From Apostichopus japonicus (taxonomy: Eukaryota; Echinodermata; Holothuroidea; Aspidochirotida; Stichopodidae): DNA of 64,000 nucleotides. Both the position numbers and the translations under genes were made by a program. The stretch spans positions 2,581,501 to 2,645,500 of the forward strand of contig NC_092569.1 in NCBI RefSeq assembly GCF_037975245.1, read 5' to 3'. Shown here piece after piece: positions 30,380 to 42,967 of this stretch. The notes below the pieces were generated by a model, which searched no databases, had not been told where the DNA came from, and saw only the letters and a program-made list of their open reading frames with translations. Positions within the stretch are counted from its first letter, which is position 1; each line of letters starts with the position of its first letter.

Positions 30380-33300
30380 TTATTCGATTTTGGCCAAAAT
30401 CACGACTTTTTTTAATTCTTCCCAAAATTGTAGCTGCGGTGTGTGGCGCCCTTTTGATTCCTTTACTGGTGATAAAAGTAGATTAATCAGTCATATTTTG
30501 GTGGGAAATTGAAATTAATAAACCATATCTTGACGTCATTTCATATCAAATTGAAATGACTAAAACTTCCTCGAATTCCACTTTTGTCACGCGAGAAGCG
30601 TTTATTTGGGTTCTGGGAATCCCTATAAGTATCCTGAGAGAAATTTGAGAACTTTCATTTTTGGCCGAAATTTGGCAATTTTGTAAGGCTATACCCTTAT
30701 GATTTTATTCGATTTTGGCCAAAATCACGACTTTTTTAATTCTTCCCAAAATTGTACCTGCGGTGTGTGGCGCCCTTTTGATTCCTTTACAGGCGATCAG
30801 AGCAGAATAAACAGTCACATTTCGGTGAAAATTGAAATTAATAAACCATATCTTGACGTCATTTCATATCAAATTGAAATGACTAAAACTTCCTCGAATT
30901 CCACTTTTGTCACGCGAGAAGCGTTTATTTGGGTTCTGGGAATCCCTATAAGTATCCTGAGAGAAATTTGAGAACTTTCATTGTTGGCCGAAATTTGGCA
31001 ATTTTGTAAGGCTATACCCTTATGATTTTATTCGATTTTGGCCAAAATCACGACTTTTTTAATTCTTCCCAAAATTGTACCTGCGGTGTGTGGCGCCCTT
31101 TTGATTCCTTTACAGGCGATCAGAGCAGAATAAACAGTCACATTTCGGTGAAAATTGAAATTAATAAACCATATCTTGACGTCATTTCATATCAAATTGA
31201 AATGACTAAAACTTCCTCGAATTCCACTTTTGTCACGCGAGAAGCGTTTATTTGGGTTCTGGGAATCCCTATAAGTATCCTGAGAGAAATTTGAGAACTT
31301 TCATTTTTGGCTGAAATTTGGCAATTTTGTAAGGCTATACCCTTATGATTTTATTCGATTTTGGCCAAAATCACGACTTTTTTAATTCTTCCCAAAATTG
31401 TACCTGCGGTGTGTGGCGCCCTTTTGATTCCTTTACAGGTGATCAGAGCAGAATAAACAGTCATATTTTGGTGGGAAATTGAAATTAATAAACCATATCT
31501 TGACGTCATTTCATATCAAATTGAAATGACTAAAACTTCCTCGAATTCCACTTTTGTCACGCGAGAAGCGTTTATTTGGGTTCTGGGAATCCCTATAAGT
31601 ATCCTGAGAGAAATTTGAGAACTTTCATTTTTGGCCGAAATTTGGCAATTTTGTAAGGCTATACCCTTATGATTTTATTCGATTTTGGCCAAAATCACGA
31701 CTTTTTTTAATTCTTCCCAAAATTGTAGCTGCGGTGTGTGGCGCCCTTTTGATTCCTTTACTGGTGATAAAAGTAGATTAATCAGTCATATTTTGGTGGG
31801 AAATTGAAATTAATAAACCATATCTTGACGTCATTTCATATCAAATTGAAATGACTAAAACTTCCTCGAATTCCACTTTTGTCACGCGAGAAGCGTTTAT
31901 TTGGGTTCTGGGAATCCCTATAAGTATCCTGAGAGAAATTTGAGAACTTTCATTTTTGGCCGAAATTTGGCAATTTTGTAAGGCTATACCCTTATGATTT
32001 TATTCGATTTTGGCCAAAATCACGACTTTTTTAATTCTTCCCAAAATTGTACCTGCGGTGTGTGGCGCCCTTTTGATTCCTTTACAGGCGATCAGAGCAG
32101 AATAAACAGTCACATTTCGGTGAAAATTGAAATTAATAAACCATATCTTGACGTCATTTCATATCAAATTGAAATGACTAAAACTTCCTCGAATTCCACT
32201 TTTGTCACGCGAGAAGCGTTTATTTGGGTTCTGGGAATCCCTATAAGTATCCTGAGAGAAATTTGAGAACTTTCATTTTTGGCCGAAATTTGGCAATTTT
32301 GTAAGGCTATACCCTTATGATTTTATTCGATTTTGGCCAAAATCACGACTTTTTTAATTCTTCCCAAAATTGTACCTGCGGTGTGTGGCGCCCTTTTGAT
32401 TCCTTTACAGGTGATCAGAGCAGAATAAACAGTCATATTTTGGTGGGAAATTGAAATTAATAAACCATATCTTGACGTCATTTCATATCAAATTGAAATG
32501 ACTAAAACTTCCTCGAATTCCACTTTTGTCACGCGAGAAGCGTTTATTTGGGTTCTGGGAATCCCTATAAGTATCCTGAGAGAAATTTGAGAACTTTCAT
32601 TTTTGGCCGAAATTTGGCAATTTTGTAAGGCTATACCCTTATGATTTTATTCGATTTTGGCCAAAATCACGACTTTTTTAATTCTTCCCAAAATTGTACC
32701 TGCGGTGTGTGGCGCCCTTTTGATTCCTTTACAGGCGATCAGAGCAGAATAAACAGTCACATTTCGGTGAAAATTGAAATTAATAAACCATATCTTGACG
32801 TCATTTCATATCAAATTGAAATGACTAAAACTTCCTCGAATTCCACTTTTGTCACGCGAGAAGCGTTTATTTGGGTTCTGGGAATCCCTATAAGTATCCT
32901 GAGAGAAATTTGAGAACTTTCATTGTTGGCCGAAATTTGGCAATTTTGTAAGGCTATACCCTTATGATTTTATTCGATTTTGGCCAAAATCACGACTTTT
33001 TTAATTCTTCCCAAAATTGTACCTGCGGTGTGTGGCGCCCTTTTGATTCCTTTACAGGCGATCAGAGCAGAATAAACAGTCACATTTCGGTGAAAATTGA
33101 AATTAATAAACCATATCTTGACGTCATTTCATATCAAATTGAAATGACTAAAACTTCCTCGAATTCCACTTTTGTCACTCGAGAAGCGTTTATTTGGGTT
33201 CTGGGAATCCCTATAAGTATCCTGAGAGAAATTTGAGAACTTTCATTTTTGGCCGAAATTTGGCAATTTTGTAAGGCTATACCCTTATGATTTTATTCGA

Positions 33301-34000
33301 TTTTGGCCAAAATCACGACTTTTTTAATTCTTCCCAAAATTGTAGCTGCGGTGTGTGGCGCCCTTTTGATTCCTTTACAGGTGATCAGAGCAGAATAAAC
33401 AGTCATATTTTGGTGGGAAATTGAAATTAATAAACCATATCTTGACGTCATTTCATATCAAATTGAAATGACTAAAACTTCCTCGAATTCCACTTTTGTC
33501 ACGCGAGAAGCGTTTATTTGGGTTCTGGGAATCCCTATAAGTATCCTGAGAGAAATTTGAGAACTTTCATTTTTGGCCGAAATTTGGCAATTTTGTAAGG
33601 CTATACCCTTATGATTTTATTCGATTTTGGCCAAAATCACGACTTTTTTTAATTCTTCCCAAAATTGTACCTGCGGTGTGTGGCGCCCTTTTGATTCCTT
33701 TACAGGTGATAAAAGTAGTATAAACAGTCATATTTTGGTGGAAAATTGAAATTAATAAACCATATCTTGACGTCATTTCATATCAAATTGAAATGACTAA
33801 AACTTCCTCGAATTCCACTTTTGTCACGCGAGAAGCGTTTATTTGGGTTCTGGGAATCCCTATAAGTATCCTGAGAGAAATTTGAGAACTTTCATTTTTG
33901 GCCGAAATTTGGCAATTTTGTAAGGCTATACCCTTATGATTTTATTCGATTTTGGCCAAAATCACGACTTTTTTTAATTCTTCCCAAAATTGTACCTGCG
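30380..34000 (+). repeat. Higher-order satellite block, 1,942-bp period
   Basis: Unit types recur at a shift of 1,942 bp, six units: landmarks at 30,699 and 32,641, and at 31,022 and 32,964. The two stretches share the CATTGTTGGCC variant and the GCGATCAGAGCAG unit type. Within the block a three-unit shift (31,022 to 31,994, 972 bp) is also visible, so exchange acted at more than one scale. Confidence 0.8.
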
Positions 34001-36840
34001 GTGTGTGGCGCCCTTTTGATTCCTTTCCAGGTGATAAAAGTAGATTAAACAGTCATATTTTGGTGGAAAAGTGACATTTAAAAACCATATCTTGACGTCA
34101 TTTCATATCAAATTGAAATGACTAAAACTTCCTCGAATTCCACTTTTGTCACGCGAGAAGCGTTTATTTGGGTTCTGGGAATCCCTATAAGTATCCTGAG
34201 AGAAATTTGAGAACTTTCATTTTTGGCCGAAATTTGGCAATTTTGTAAGGCTATACCCTTATGATTTTATTCGATTTTGGCCAAAATCACGACTTTTTTT
34301 AATTCTTCCCAAAATTGTACCTGCGGTGTGTGGCGCCCTTTTGATTCCTTTACAGGCGATCAGAGCAGAATAAACAGTCATATTTTGGTGGAAAATTGAA
34401 ATTAATAAACCATATCTTGACGTCATTTCATATCAAATTGAAATGACTAAAACTTCCTCGAATTCCACTTTTGTCACGCGAGAAGCGTTGATTTGAGTTC
34501 TGGGAATCCCTATAAGTATCCTGAGAGAAATTTGAGAACTTTCATTTTTGGCCGAAATTTGGCAATTTTGTAAGGCTATACCCTTATGATTTTATTCGAT
34601 TTTGGCCAAAATCACGACTTTTTTTAATTCTTCCCAAAATTGTACCTGCGGTGTGTGGCGCCCTTTTGATTCCTTTACAGGTGATCAGAGCAGAATAAAC
34701 AGTCACATTTCGGTGAAAAGTGACATTTAAAAACCATATCTTGACGTCATTTCATATCAAATTGAAATGACTAAAACTTCCTCGAATTCCACTTTTGTCA
34801 CGTGAGAAGCGTTGATTTGAGTTCTGGGAATCCCTATAAGTATCCTGAGAGAAATTTGAGAACTTTCATTTTTGGCCGAAATTTGGCAATTTTGTAAGGC
34901 TATACCCTTATGATTTTATTCGATTTTGGCCAAAATCACGACTTTTTTTAATTCTTCCCAAAATTGTACCTGCGGTGTGTGGCGCCCTTTTGATTCCTTT
35001 ACAGGTGATAAAAGTAGATTAAACAGTCATATTTTGGTGGAAAAGTGACATTTAAAAACCATATCTTGACGTCATTTCATATCAAATTGAAATGACTAAA
35101 ACTTCCTCGAATTCCACTTTTGTCACGCGAGAAGCGTTTATTTGGGTTCTGGGAATCCCTATAAGTATCCTGAGAGAAATTTGAGAACTTTCATTTTTGG
35201 CCGAATTTTGGCAATTTTGTAAGGCTATACCCTTATGATTTTATTCGATTTTGGCCAAAATCACGACTTTTTTAATTCTTCCCAAAATTGTAGCTGCGGT
35301 GTGTGGCGCCCTTTTGATTCCTTTACAGGCGATCAGAGCAGAATAAACAGTCATATTTTGGTGGGAAATTGAAATTAATAAACCATATCTTGACGTCATT
35401 TCATATCAAATTGAAATGACTAAAACTTCCTCGAATTCCACTTTTGTCACGCGAGAAGCGTTTATTTGGGTTCTGGGAATCCCTATAAGTATCCTGAGAG
35501 AAATTTGAGAACTTTCATTTTTGGCCGAAATTTGGCAATTTTGTAAGGCTATACCCTTATGATTTTATTCGATTTTGGCCAAAATCACGACTTTTTTAAT
35601 TCTTCCCAAAATTGTAGCTGCGGTGTGTGGCGCCCTTTTGATTCCTTTACAGGTGATCAGAGCAGAATAAACAGTCATATTTTGGTGGGAAATTGAAATT
35701 AATAAACCATATCTTGACGTCATTTCATATCAAATTGAAATGACTAAAACTTCCTCGAATTCCACTTTTGTCACGCGAGAAGCGTTTATTTGGGTTCTGG
35801 GAATCCCTATAAGTATCCTGAGAGAAATTTGAGAACTTTCATTTTTGGCCGAAATTTGGCAATTTTGTAAGGCTATACCCTTATGATTTTATTCGATTTT
35901 GGCCAAAATCACGACTTTTTTTAATTCTTCCCAAAATTGTACCTGCGGTGTGTGGCGCCCTTTTGATTCCTTTACAGGTGATCAGAGCAGAATAAACAGT
36001 CACATTTCGGTGAAAAGTGACATTTAAAAACCATATCTTGACGTCATTTCATATCAAATTGAAATGACTAAAACTTCCTCGAATTCCACTTTTGTCACGC
36101 GAGAAGCGTTGATTTGAGTTCTGGGAATCCCTATAAGTATCCTGAGAGAAATTTGAGAACTTTCATTTTTGGCCGAAATTTGGCAATTTTGTAAGGCTAT
36201 ACCCTTATGATTTTATTCGATTTTGGCCAAAATCACGACTTTTTTTAATTCTTCCCAAAATTGTACCTGCGGTGTGTGGCGCCCTTTTGATTCCTTTCCA
36301 GGTGATAAAAGTAGATTAAACAGTCATATTTTGGTGGAAAAGTGACATTTAAAAACCATATCTTGACGTCATTTCATATCAAATTGAAATGACTAAAACT
36401 TCCTCGAATTCCACTTTTGTCACGCGAGAAGCGTTTATTTGGGTTCTGGGAATCCCTATAAGTATCCTGAGAGAAATTTGAGAACTTTCATTTTTGGCCG
36501 AATTTTGGCAATTTTGTAAGGCTATACCCTTATGATTTTATTCGATTTTGGCCAAAATCACGACTTTTTTAATTCTTCCCAAAATTGTAGCTGCGGTGTG
36601 TGGCGCCCTTTTGATTCCTTTACAGGCGATCAGAGCAGAATAAACAGTCACATTTCGGTGAAAATTGAAATTAATAAACCATATCTTGACGTCATTTCAT
36701 ATCAAATTGAAATGACTAAAACTTCGTCGAATTCCACTTTTGTCACGTGAGAAGCGTTTATTTGGGTTCTGGGAATCCCTATAAGTATCCTGAGAGAAAT
36801 TTGAGAACTTTCATTTTTGGCCGAAATTTGGCAATTTTGT
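34000..36840 (+). repeat. Higher-order satellite block, ~1,297-bp period
   Basis: A four-unit block repeats at about 1,297 bp. The single-base variant CCGAATTTTGGC occurs at 35,201 and 36,498, and the units with GGTGAAAAGTGACATTTAAA and AAGTAGATTAAACAGTC recur at the same spacing. This is the rightmost higher-order block before the array stops. Confidence 0.8.
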
Positions 36841-37201
36841 AAGGCTATACCCTTATGATTTTATTCGATTTTGGCCAAAATCACGACTTTTTTTAATTCT
36901 TCCCAAAATTGTACCTGCGGTGTGTGGCGCCCTTTTGATTCCTTTACTGGTGATAAAAGTAGTATAAACAGTCATATTTTGGTGGAAAATTGAAATTAAT
37001 AAACCATATCTTGACGTCATTTCATATCAAATTGAAATGACTAAAACTTCCTCGAATTCCACTTTTGTCACGTGAGAAGCGTTTATTTGGGTTCTGGGAA
37101 TCCCTATAAGTATCCTGAGAGAAATTTGAGAACTTTCATTTTTGGCCGAAATTTGGCAATTTTGTAAGGCTATACCCTTATGATTTTATTCGATTTTGGC
37201 C

Positions 37202-37614
37202 CTATGAAATTGCCAATCTCCTAGACACATTGAGACAAACGAAAACAAAAAAGTAAATGTCCTGTTTTTAATCAGTTTTTGATTAAAACATTTTACATAG
37301 AAAGCTTGAGCGAAATAATACTTAAATATATCTACACATATATCAAATTGTATTTCTGAGTTAGACCAGACCATAACCACAACAATTTGTAGCATACCAA
37401 TTCTGTTTTACCGAAGAGCATAAATTATCTGATAAATTATTGATATTTTAACCAAACAGGCATGATTGCACCTCATACTATTAACACAACCGCAACCGAT
37501 ATCAATAAACTTGAGGCACATAAGAGTGGAAAAAATCCAGGAATATTCACTTTCAATTCACTAAATTAAAACCCTACTCCTTTAAGTACAGAAGCTATAA
37601 ATGGGGTACATCAA
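37202..37614. other. AT-rich flank next to the array; nothing recognised
   Basis: The satellite stops abruptly inside its 16-bp palindrome, after GATTTTGGCC at 37,192-37,201. The following 400 bp is low-complexity AT-rich DNA with no satellite similarity that I can see. Open frames are short (at most 69 codons) and lack splice context. Confidence 0.6.
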
Positions 37615-37846
37615 TAGTATGGTAACACTGTTCTGGGCACTTTATAGCCCCAAAGCCTGGAATAAGCTGAGACTACAACTCTTTATGATACCAAGACCAG
37701 ACACCTCACTTTGTATTAACTCCCATGCAGCCTTACATTTAAGTTGGTATGCAAAATCCACTACATAATGAGACTTTAACATAAGTTGACAGCTGTGGTA
37801 AGTGTGCTCTGGGAAAAGGGCTTTCGTTTAATTATTACAAATACTT
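37615..37846 (+). repeat. Local duplication, copy A
   Basis: This segment is similar to 38,257-38,482. Shared blocks include ACACTGTTCT, AGCTGAGAC, CCTCACTTTGTATTAACTCC (offset 637 bp), CAGCTGTGGTAAGTGTGCTC and AATTATTACAAAT. Identity is moderate, with indels, so the duplication is old. No coding capacity is evident. It may be two copies of an interspersed repeat rather than a local duplication. Confidence 0.8.
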
Positions 37847-38256
37847 TCTACAATATTCTAATACACAAATCTGATGCATTGATACTGTTTATGCATCCAT
37901 GCCATTGGAGGTTGGTAAACTTTACATACCCTGTGGGTAAACTAGCAACTCAAACCAATCCAAGGTCAACAAAATAGGTTACAAAATAAAGAAAACAAAA
38001 CATTGGTCAGCAATGTGAAGCCATGACATCACACCTGCTTGCTTCAAGTTCACTTCTGATCTAAAATGTGATTATTTCAGCTGCTAACATCTTGAGAACA
38101 GAACTTAGGAATTGAATGAAAATTCCACCACAATGCTTAACTTAATTTCCTCTTTAAACATATCAAAAAGTTAATCTGGGTCTGGACTATTCTTTTCAGC
38201 CCCGCCCCTCCCCCTCCCCCAAACATATAACGTATACTGAAGGGAATCAAAAGTAA

Positions 38257-38482
38257 GGTTACACTGTTCTAAACACTTTGCCGCCTCGAAAATTGGAAGG
38301 AGCTGAGACCACTGCCTCTCTCAAAACCAAAACCACAACACCTCACTTTGTATTAACTCCCATGCAGACTTATATTGATGTTGGTATTCGATTTCCACTA
38401 CGTAGTGAGATTAAAACATAAGTCAACAGCTGTGGTAAGTGTGCTCTGGGGGTCAGACTTCTGTTCAATTATTACAAATGCT
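38257..38482 (+). repeat. Local duplication, copy B
   Basis: Partner of 37,615-37,846 in the same orientation. A 73-codon minus-strand open frame (38,398-38,619) overlaps the right half of this copy. It has no recognisable domain, and the equivalent frame is broken in copy A, so it is not called as a gene. Confidence 0.8.
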
Positions 38483-40046
38483 TGCTTTGGTTTATACCGC
38501 TCTGAGCCGAGATCCTGAACGAAAGGTTGTGGAAACTTTGTTATAATACTCTGCAAAACTGGTAACAACCTGAAATTTGAAGAAACAGGGAAATTCAGTT
38601 CATCTTTCAAAAACACCATTAAAGAGGAAGAACAGTTTAAAGAATGTGAAGAAAACCATGATAATGCTCCTTTAAGATGTGGGTCTACACGTAGAAAAGA
38701 ATTATATACAGGTACAGTAATAAAGTTTCAATCATCAATTAAAATGGGAAGAACAAAAATAGTCCTCCTGATTGATTTGTCAAGAAAATCCTAAAAATTT
38801 GGTTTACAGGTAGGTGAGCGGGAACAACATTGGTGCAGTAGTTCATACGGTTACTAGTATATAAAATTGAAATGAATGTTCTTAAATAATAACTTCACAC
38901 TACAAGCTTACCAAATCGTGAAATGTCAATGTATACACGCTATCCATTATATATCCTACAAATTCTTCATGTGGGTTACTTTAATTGTTCTACCCTTAGA
39001 CACAAGTTCAGTTTGATGAGTCTGGTTGCTTGGGCAAAATATGTTTACATTTTTTCAATTATCTGAATCATTAAAACCATGAATAAAACTTATCTGTGGA
39101 ACAGTCACTGTAACAGTTCACTTTCACATAAGGAGAATGATGTAATGATAATGAGGTTGGCAAAGAATGGAAGGAAATCTGTTACTAAAAGCATCCTCTT
39201 TTATTACTGTGGAATCCACTGTATTGCAGCAGACCTTGAATGTTTTCTCAACTTATCAGACTGAAGGATGATTTGGGGGTATGGACCACCCATTCACCCA
39301 GTTTAGTCATCACTGCGAATGTGATGCCACTGCTGTTTGAGTTATATTAAAAATGTTTGGATCTAATATTGAATCATTACCATTGCACACTGCCCAGATA
39401 ATATTCCACTTTACTGCAAATGAAAAAAACAACAGTATAACTCACAGGATGGAAATCAATAACAGCATGCACTGAATCCAGCAGGGTACACTTGTCTTTC
39501 TTTTAACTTCAGAAATGGATCAGAACTGGCAAGAAGTGAAATGCAAGGTTCCTTTTCTCAGCTGAAAGAAAGGCAAAAATATAATACCAAGATATAAATC
39601 CAATAAGTTTCAGTGAATCAAGCCATGTTGAAAAAACTATGCTATTCATGTTTCCTTTGTTGATATCCTGAACTGTTATAAAAAAGGAAAAAAGAATGGT
39701 AGACTCTCCAGAACTCAGTTACAAGACAGAATAAACGTTAGGTCAAGAAGATGCTATCGTTGTGCCATACCCCCTCATGACACTCTGTACTTAACCCCAT
39801 AACATACACTGTAATGTATGTTTTTTATGACATTTTTTATGTGTCAAGCAATTCTCCATGAGTCTTGCAAACAATATTCGAAAGCAACTTGTTATCTTTT
39901 GGCAACAGACAGACTTTGCAAACCACAATACAAAATAAGCAAAGCACTTGAAAGCATTATTAAGTCCTGTACAGTACTTACTCTCTCCCACCTTACTAGA
40001 TTATCCCCATAAACTATATATACATATCTGTAGAAAAATAATCTAC
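38483..40046. other. AT-rich region with no recognised feature
   Basis: About 1.5 kb of AT-rich DNA with short open frames on both strands and scattered AATAAA-like hexamers. I see no domain, repeat family or RNA gene. Confidence 0.5.
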
Positions 40047-40199
40047 CTGCAGAAAGATTCAGAGGTATTCCAGGTTGAACTCTTCTTCAACCACATTTCA
40101 TCTTATCAGCTAAGAGGATAACATCTTCTGCTAGTTCATCCCATTTCCCAGCATCTTTGGGATAGCTCATGGCACAAGTACTTCAAAATCCTGGTCAAT
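40047..40199 (-). ncRNA. Candidate exon (noncoding or UTR)
   Basis: On the minus strand this 153-nt stretch is preceded by a strong acceptor (T-run then TATAG at 40,200-40,201) and followed by CTGCAG|GTAGAT, a usable donor. All three frames have a stop, so it cannot be an internal coding exon. It does hold a 27-codon ATG frame (40,170-40,087) whose product is acidic and helix-like (begins MSYPKDAGKWDELAEDV). It could be a UTR or long-noncoding exon, or chance. Function unknown. Confidence 0.3.
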
Positions 40200-40405
40200 C
40201 TATAAAAAAAAAGCAGAATCCTGTAGTTGGCTGATGTTGGGGAGATACCAATGTGACTTTACGACAAAAATGTTGCAAATGGACAACTAGCAAAGAATGT
40301 TGGATTATTGACCATGTAACTAAATAATAAATAGTGCACACAAAATATAGCAGGACTATGTGGGTAAGTTTTCCTATTAAAAGGATAGCACTCCATGGTG
40401 CTTAC

Positions 40406-40435
40406 CTCAGGTCACGGTGTCTGTGGATATGAAGC
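40406..40435 (-). ncRNA. Candidate 30-nt mini-exon
   Basis: The minus strand reads CTCATTGTAG|GCTTC...CTGAG|GTAAGC. The acceptor and donor are both near consensus and only 30 nt apart, upstream of the candidate exon at 40,047-40,199. Joining the two gives no long frame. The call rests on splice-site appearance alone. Confidence 0.25.
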
Positions 40436-40762
40436 CTACAATGAGATCTGTACATTATGTTAACATAACCCCTACATAGCCTATGCATTCAGCTGTTGCG
40501 TGTAGCTATGTACCAATTCTAAAAAAACCTAGACACTGGTTCAGAGTAGCCATTGAAAATAACTGTGGGTTTTCAGTGCCACTAAACCAAGCATGTATAG
40601 TGTCACTGTTACTATGCTTATGGGCCTTCCAAACTAATGCTCGAAATTAAACAAATAACATGTTTGAATATCTTTTTTACCAATATGAATGGCAGGACTT
40701 CAAGGTTAAGTTAAATTATGGGTTAATGAATCATCACACTCACAGTCATTACTAGGCTAACA

Positions 40763-40776
40763 GGGGGGGGGGGGGG
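40763..40776 (+). repeat. Poly-G run (14 G)
   Basis: Fourteen consecutive G residues in otherwise AT-rich DNA. Such runs are prone to polymerase slippage and base-calling errors, so the exact length should be treated with caution. Confidence 0.9.
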
Positions 40777-40821
40777 TTGTGTCATTCTGCCATAAGTATT
40801 TTCTACCATAGAAAAAGTGCT

Positions 40822-40905
40822 CTTACCCACGTAGTAAAAGTGACTTTCCGCCATGGTAGTAAAGCACTTTCGCTATGGCGGAAAGAGCACACTATTGTGG
40901 GTAAG
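40822..40905. repeat. Small foldback (inverted-repeat) element
   Basis: The arms are CTTACCCAC (40,822-40,830) with GTGGGTAAG (40,897-40,905), and CTTTCCGCCAT (40,844-40,854) with ATGGCGGAAAG (40,875-40,885). The nested perfect matches at consistent positions make an imperfect hairpin of about 84 bp with a loop near 40,865. This resembles the core of a foldback or MITE-type element. I see no convincing target-site duplication, so the class is unsure. Confidence 0.7.
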
Positions 40906-41099
40906 GGTAACATTAGTATGTGGGTTAGAAATTTTATACAAATATTTAATCGACAATCAGAATAGGTCTTTCTAATAAACATTCAGCCTTATTTAATTCA
41001 TTCAACTAACAAATCAAATTGAAGTCAGTGTATTGACTCTTACCAACTTTACACTAAAAAATGTGTACCAATTCCCCAATCTTACGTGTCTTTACTACG

Positions 41100-41620
41100 A
41101 TTCAGTCATTCTAAGGAACCGTCACATTTGAAGACGGTGTACCTATCATTATATACATATGGCGGAATGGAACTAGATTCGCCTAACAGCACACAACGTA
41201 CAGTACCTTTTCATTCTGGTCAAGACTAGGCCTGTACAACCCAGCCTACGTCTAACGTTAGGCCCTAGTTGACCCTAGTATTATCACTGCCACTGCGTAT
41301 TACCACTGCCGTGGTCATCCTTGAACTTCAATTTGTGTAGTTTTCTACACGGTGACCCTCTACAGAAGTAAAAGAACAACTTCTCAAACTTACTTGAGTA
41401 TTAAATTTGATTATACCTGCAAATATATCAAGTCCCCAGAAAATCAGTCGTAACGTAACAATCAAGCTTTCTTCTCCGGCAGTTTGTCACTTTGTTGTTG
41501 TTGTTAAACTGCTTCGACGATAGTGATTGCGCAATTTCATCATGTTACACAGAGCCGTATCTACGACTGTTACACAGCCTCCTGATTATTTTATGAAATA
41601 CGTAATGGCACTTGTAAGCT
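41100..41620. other. Region with no recognised gene; possible donor site
   Basis: AT-rich DNA. The only notable signal is a minus-strand TTTGCAG|GTATAAT at about 41,421, which could be the donor of a 5' exon for the candidate transcript at 40.0-40.4 kb. There is no open frame of note. Confidence 0.3.
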
Positions 41621-41627
41621 TTCTAAG

Positions 41628-41790
41628 ACTCCGAAATAAAAGAATACTACCACGAAGGGTCACTCATTAACCAAAAGCCCCCTAGTCGCTTCTGGTCGAT
41701 CAAGATCAGCTAACCCCCTCATGGGTTTTTCTCTGGGTCTAACACGGCATCAAGGAAGGCACTGGCGTGTGGGTATAATATAATCCATCT
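41628..41790 (+). repeat. Degraded interspersed-repeat copy (LINE/SINE-related)
   Basis: The segment begins ACTCCGAAATAAAAGAATAC and is related to 42,131-42,180 and 42,590-42,760. The shared parts are AGAATACTACCACGAAGGGTC, then CCTAGTCGCTTCTGG and TCTGGGTCTAACACG, matching CCTAGCTCGCTTCTGG and CCGGGTCCGAGACG in the SINE-like copy at 42.6-42.8 kb. Its plus-strand translation has RILPRRVTH, also present in the LINE fragment at 42,131. It is an old, mutated copy. Confidence 0.6.
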
Positions 41791-42130
41791 TGTTTCTGGT
41801 AGGAAAGTCATGAGTGTGTTTGGTAAAAACATTCGCAATTGACAGAGTTTGGCAACTAGCTATTTGAAACTTTAGACATAATTATAGCAGTATGATAATC
41901 AACAATATCTCCAAATCTGAGATACGGAATGTTTTGAAAATGGGGTTAGTGCCAAATAATACTCGTTGGCAATGGAACGAACAATTCTTTTCTGAATAAA
42001 ATGAATGTTATTTGTGAGGGTAGAAACAGCATACCCCAAACAGGTACAATATGTAATAAAGGGGAGGAAAAGGAATATTATATAAGGTTATCAGTACCCC
42101 CAATGGGAAGAATCCTTTTCAGTCTTTAAT

Positions 42131-42302
42131 AGACTCCGTAAGAAAAGAATATTACCACGAAGGGTCACACATTCAGTGGACCGTTATGGGCTGCACACAT
42201 TTTTCATGCATTGCCGCAAAAGATTGGGACAAACTAGATCAAAGAGTAAAATCAGCAAGAATTCTTAACCATTTTAAACGCCTAGTATCTGATAAAGTTT
42301 AG
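42131..42302 (+). pseudogene. Non-LTR retrotransposon ORF2 C-terminal fragment
   Basis: Plus-strand reading gives KKRILPRRVTHSVDRYGLHT. After a one-base shift in a T-run near 42,201-42,205, it gives AAKDWDKLDQRVKSARILNH and then a stop (TAG, 42,300-42,302). This is the pattern seen at the C-terminus of LINE reverse transcriptases, where an AAKxWxxLP/DxxxxS-type block is followed by a short basic helix and the stop. The frameshift and the absence of upstream domains show a dead, 5'-truncated copy. The LINE clade cannot be assigned from this piece. Confidence 0.6.
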
Positions 42303-42513
42303 GTCTACTTCACTTTTATTTTTACAAAATTTCTTAATTTTCTTTACTCTGTTACATGATTTAACTATTTAATTAACCAGTTAGGTTAAATCATATTTTT
42401 ATGTTTATTTTGTACTTTTGACTTCTTACATGTTCATACATTTTATATTATTATAGAGGGAAGATCGTGGAAGATTAGCTATTGCTAAACGAGCTACCCT
42501 CTTAAAATAAATT

Positions 42514-42722
42514 CCCATAGTGGGACCGGTCGACCTTGAACGGCCAGAAGCCGTTAAAATAAAGTTTAAAAAATAAATAAAAAAAAACAAGAGAATACTA
42601 CCGACGCAGGGCCACGCATTCAATGGTCATTATGGGCTGCACACATGCCTCAAGAGGCATGTGCCACCGAAAGCCACCTAGCTCGCTTCTGGCCGTTCAA
42701 GGTCGACCGGTCCCACTATGGG
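42514..42722. repeat. 38-bp perfect inverted repeat
   Basis: Positions 42,514-42,551 and 42,685-42,722 are exact reverse complements over 38 bases, including the core GGACCGGTCGACC, separated by 133 bp. This is far beyond chance. It implies two oppositely oriented SINE body pieces (nested or foldback insertion), because the left arm lies outside the T-rich tail of the right copy. Confidence 0.9.
42642..42663. repeat. Short hairpin CACATGCCTC-AA-GAGGCATGTG
   Basis: Perfect 10-bp arms with a two-base spacer, lying in the body of the SINE-like element between the arms of the 38-bp inverted repeat. It would form a stable stem in the transcript. No function is known. Confidence 0.85.
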
Positions 42723-42967
42723 CATTCTCCGGGTCCGAGACGTAAAGGAGGGCGCCGGGCATGGGGCCTTAAGCCACACCTTTTGCACCCTGTCGGAACA
42801 TCACTGCCCCGAGCTGGTCTCGAACCCTAACGCATTTTAACAGAAATCCGCAGGTTTATGCCTTGACAACTGCGTCAAACTCCTGAGCGCTGATAAAGCA
42901 GAGTCAGAAATAATACTTAAAGATGCTAACCCGAGTAAAAGATGATTAATGCAAAAAGAACTCCATC

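Larger units (their letters stand above)
1..37201 (+). repeat. Satellite DNA array, ~324-bp monomer
   Basis: A head-to-tail tandem array fills the first 37.2 kb and begins outside the window. Landmarks recur every 323-326 bp, for example adjacent units at 30,699 and 31,022 or 32,641 and 32,964. From total length and the 11 short units I estimate about 110 full-length units. In order, a unit holds a T6-T7 run, TTCTTCCCAAAATTGTACC, a GGCGCC site, a variable block (GTGATAAAAGTAGTA or GCGATCAGAGCAGAA), TGACGTCA, a hairpin, CGAATTCC (EcoRI), CACGCGAG or CACGTGAG, GGCCGAAATTTGGC and the palindrome GATTTTGGCCAAAATC. Copies differ by a few percent. All are in one orientation and I see no transposon inserted. 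Unit length is not a multiple of three, so the array cannot be read through as protein. I infer heterochromatic, possibly pericentromeric, satellite; no match to a named family is claimed. Confidence 0.97.
42440..42895 (-). mobile_element. tRNA-derived SINE-like element
   Basis: On the minus strand there is a Pol III A-box-like TGACGCAGTTGTCAAGGC (42,860-42,877) and, 33 nt downstream, a perfect B-box GGTTCGAGACC (42,816-42,826). A GC-rich body follows that differs in composition from its AT-rich surroundings, then a T-rich/A-rich tail near 42,555-42,590. The body contains a 10-bp hairpin and one arm of a 38-bp inverted repeat. Related sequence at 41,628-41,790 supports a dispersed family. The boundaries are approximate and no target-site duplication is certain. 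Confidence 0.65.
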